Positions 4,975 to 5,819 of a DNA stretch of 5,819 nt are shown one piece after another. Numbering within the stretch: the first letter of the stretch is position 1; the number at the start of each line of letters is the position of its first letter. The position numbers and the translations under genes are program-made. Origin of the DNA: Deltaproteobacteria bacterium (lineage in GTDB: Bacteria > Desulfobacterota > UBA8473); NCBI GenBank assembly GCA_030623035.1, contig JAUXFK010000183.1:1-5819 (forward strand), written 5' to 3'. The notes under the pieces are model-generated. The model saw nothing but the letters and a program-made list of their open reading frames with translations. It ran no database searches and was not told the origin of the DNA.

Positions 4975-5819
4975 ATGGCACAGGCAGAGATAAAAAAGAG
5001 TGAGAAGGAGCTATTGGATGATCGTCAGTACTGGTGGTGGGCGGAAAAGAAGAGATCTCCAAAGCTCAACTACTTAAGAAAGGCGGTATGGTCGAAGGCC
5101 AGCAAGGGGTCATGCTGGTTGCCCGGGGTTCAGATAGACCTGGAGAATATCAGGTGGCATACCAGGATATTCAAGGAGGCTCCTCCCTCTGAGCCGTTCA
5201 TTATAACCAGAGCAAGGGCTCTTGAGGCTGTCTTTGATAATATGCCTGTCTTTATCACCGATCATTCTCGGATTCAGGGCTATCCGGGTTCCGCTCCTCA
5301 TCTTATCACATGGATCCCCATGGCCTCGGCTATGATTAACGAAGACTTATTCAATGACCGAACCGGCATTATCCCTGAGGAGAATCTGGAAGAGGCAAAG
5401 GAGATGGTGGAATTCTGGAATGGGAGAACCTATCAGGATATGTGTAAGGAGAACTTCAGTCGTAAGGAAAGGGTAATAGGGCTCATGGCAGATTATGTGT
5501 CGCCAGGGAGAGACTTTACTGCGATTGACTTTATCAATCCGCAGCCTGACTGGATGTATCAGGGTTTTGACTCGATAATCAAGGCCATCGATGAAAACCT
5601 AAAATATGCGGAGAAGGAGATGCGCGAGGCTTCCACTGCCGAGGAGCAGGTCTCTTACATGGAAAAGATCGACACATGGAAGGCGATGAAGATATGTCTT
5701 CAGGCAACCACCAGGTATGCGAGGCGTATTAGCCGGCTGGCAAAGATAATCGCAGAGAATTTTGAGACCGATCCGAAGAGAAGGCAGGAACTGATGCGTA
5801 TCAGCGAGACCTGCGATAA
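4975..5819 (+). CDS. Glycyl radical enzyme (pyruvate formate-lyase family), N-terminal 281 residues, cut by window edge
   Basis: An uninterrupted frame from ATG 4975 to the edge, ending in a partial codon. AGGAGGG (4961-4967) lies seven bases before the start. The translation matches the N-terminal part of the PFL-type barrel domain. IITRARALEAVFDNMPVFIT (76-95) corresponds to the usual R-A-x-A-L-x-x-x-L-x-x-x-P-I-x-I segment. ATTRYARRISRLAKIIAENF (244-263), followed by ETDPKRRQELMRISETC (264-280), matches the well-conserved R-Y-A-x-L-A ... E-x-D-P-x-R-x-x-E-L-x-x-I-x-x-x-C stretch. Family members are about 750-900 residues, so roughly a third is present. Active-site cysteine and glycyl-radical loop are outside. 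The early region (RARALEAVF; later WNGRTYQDMC at 148-157 and the INPQPDWMYQGFDSIIK area at 187-203) recalls 4-hydroxyphenylacetate-type arylacetate decarboxylases more than benzylsuccinate synthase, but the reaction cannot be assigned. YWWWAEKK (19-26) is an unusual aromatic opening. The enzyme should be cytoplasmic, oxygen-sensitive and dependent on a radical-SAM activase not seen here. Confidence 0.88.
   Translation, partial: MAQAEIKKSEKELLDDRQYWWWAEKKRSPKLNYLRKAVWSKASKGSCWLPGVQIDLENIRWHTRIFKEAPPSEPFIITRARALEAVFDNMPVFITDHSRIQGYPGSAPHLITWIPMASAMINEDLFNDRTGIIPEENLEEAKEMVEFWNGRTYQDMCKENFSRKERVIGLMADYVSPGRDFTAIDFINPQPDWMYQGFDSIIKAIDENLKYAEKEMREASTAEEQVSYMEKIDTWKAMKICLQATTRYARRISRLAKIIAENFETDPKRRQELMRISETCD

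Noticed and set aside
5110..5301. 63-codon minus-strand open frame
   Set aside because: It is antisense to the conserved PFL-domain segment of the glycyl radical enzyme.

Overview
The window carries a compact set of plus-strand catabolic genes. In order they are a FadR-type GntR regulator, a short-chain dehydrogenase, an acyl-CoA dehydrogenase, an enoyl-CoA hydratase, a broken TRAP-transporter solute-binding protein gene, and the first 281 codons of a glycyl radical enzyme that runs off the right edge. The DNA is moderately AT-rich, with strong AGGAGG-type ribosome binding sites and heavy use of AGA/AGG arginine codons. A glycyl radical enzyme beside beta-oxidation genes and a TRAP component points to a strict anaerobe. 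An aromatic- or fatty-acid-degrading sulfate reducer or syntroph (Desulfobacterota type) fits best, but an anaerobic Firmicute cannot be excluded. This taxonomic reading is inference.

Layout: 1-113 is an AT-rich leader with a candidate promoter for the regulator. 114-803 is the regulator, followed 34 bases later by the dehydrogenase (838-1593), so these two are probably one transcript. 1594-1775 is a gap with an inverted repeat and a possible promoter element. 1776-2912 is the acyl-CoA dehydrogenase. 2915-3058 is a miniature transposon-like element with perfect 18-bp terminal inverted repeats, flanked by an AAAT duplication that overlaps the dehydrogenase stop codon. 3133-3897 is the enoyl-CoA hydratase. 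3898-4169 holds a possible minus-strand coding remnant and a good promoter for the next gene. 4170-4896 is a TRAP binding-protein gene with a frame change and an apparent internal deletion. 4897-4974 contains a perfect 8-bp inverted repeat just ahead of the glycyl radical enzyme (4975 to the edge).

Together the acyl-CoA dehydrogenase, hydratase and dehydrogenase supply three consecutive beta-oxidation steps (oxidation to enoyl-CoA, hydration, oxidation to 3-ketoacyl-CoA). A FadR-type regulator that may sense an acid or acyl-CoA sits at the front. No thiolase, CoA ligase or CoA-transferase, electron-transfer flavoprotein or glycyl-radical activase is visible. The arrangement resembles anaerobic hydrocarbon or aromatic acid pathways, in which a glycyl radical enzyme acts upstream of a modified beta-oxidation, but the substrate cannot be told from this window. 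The glycyl radical enzyme is the most interesting item: its N-terminus looks closer to arylacetate decarboxylases than to fumarate-adding enzymes, and its diagnostic cysteine and glycine loops lie outside the window.
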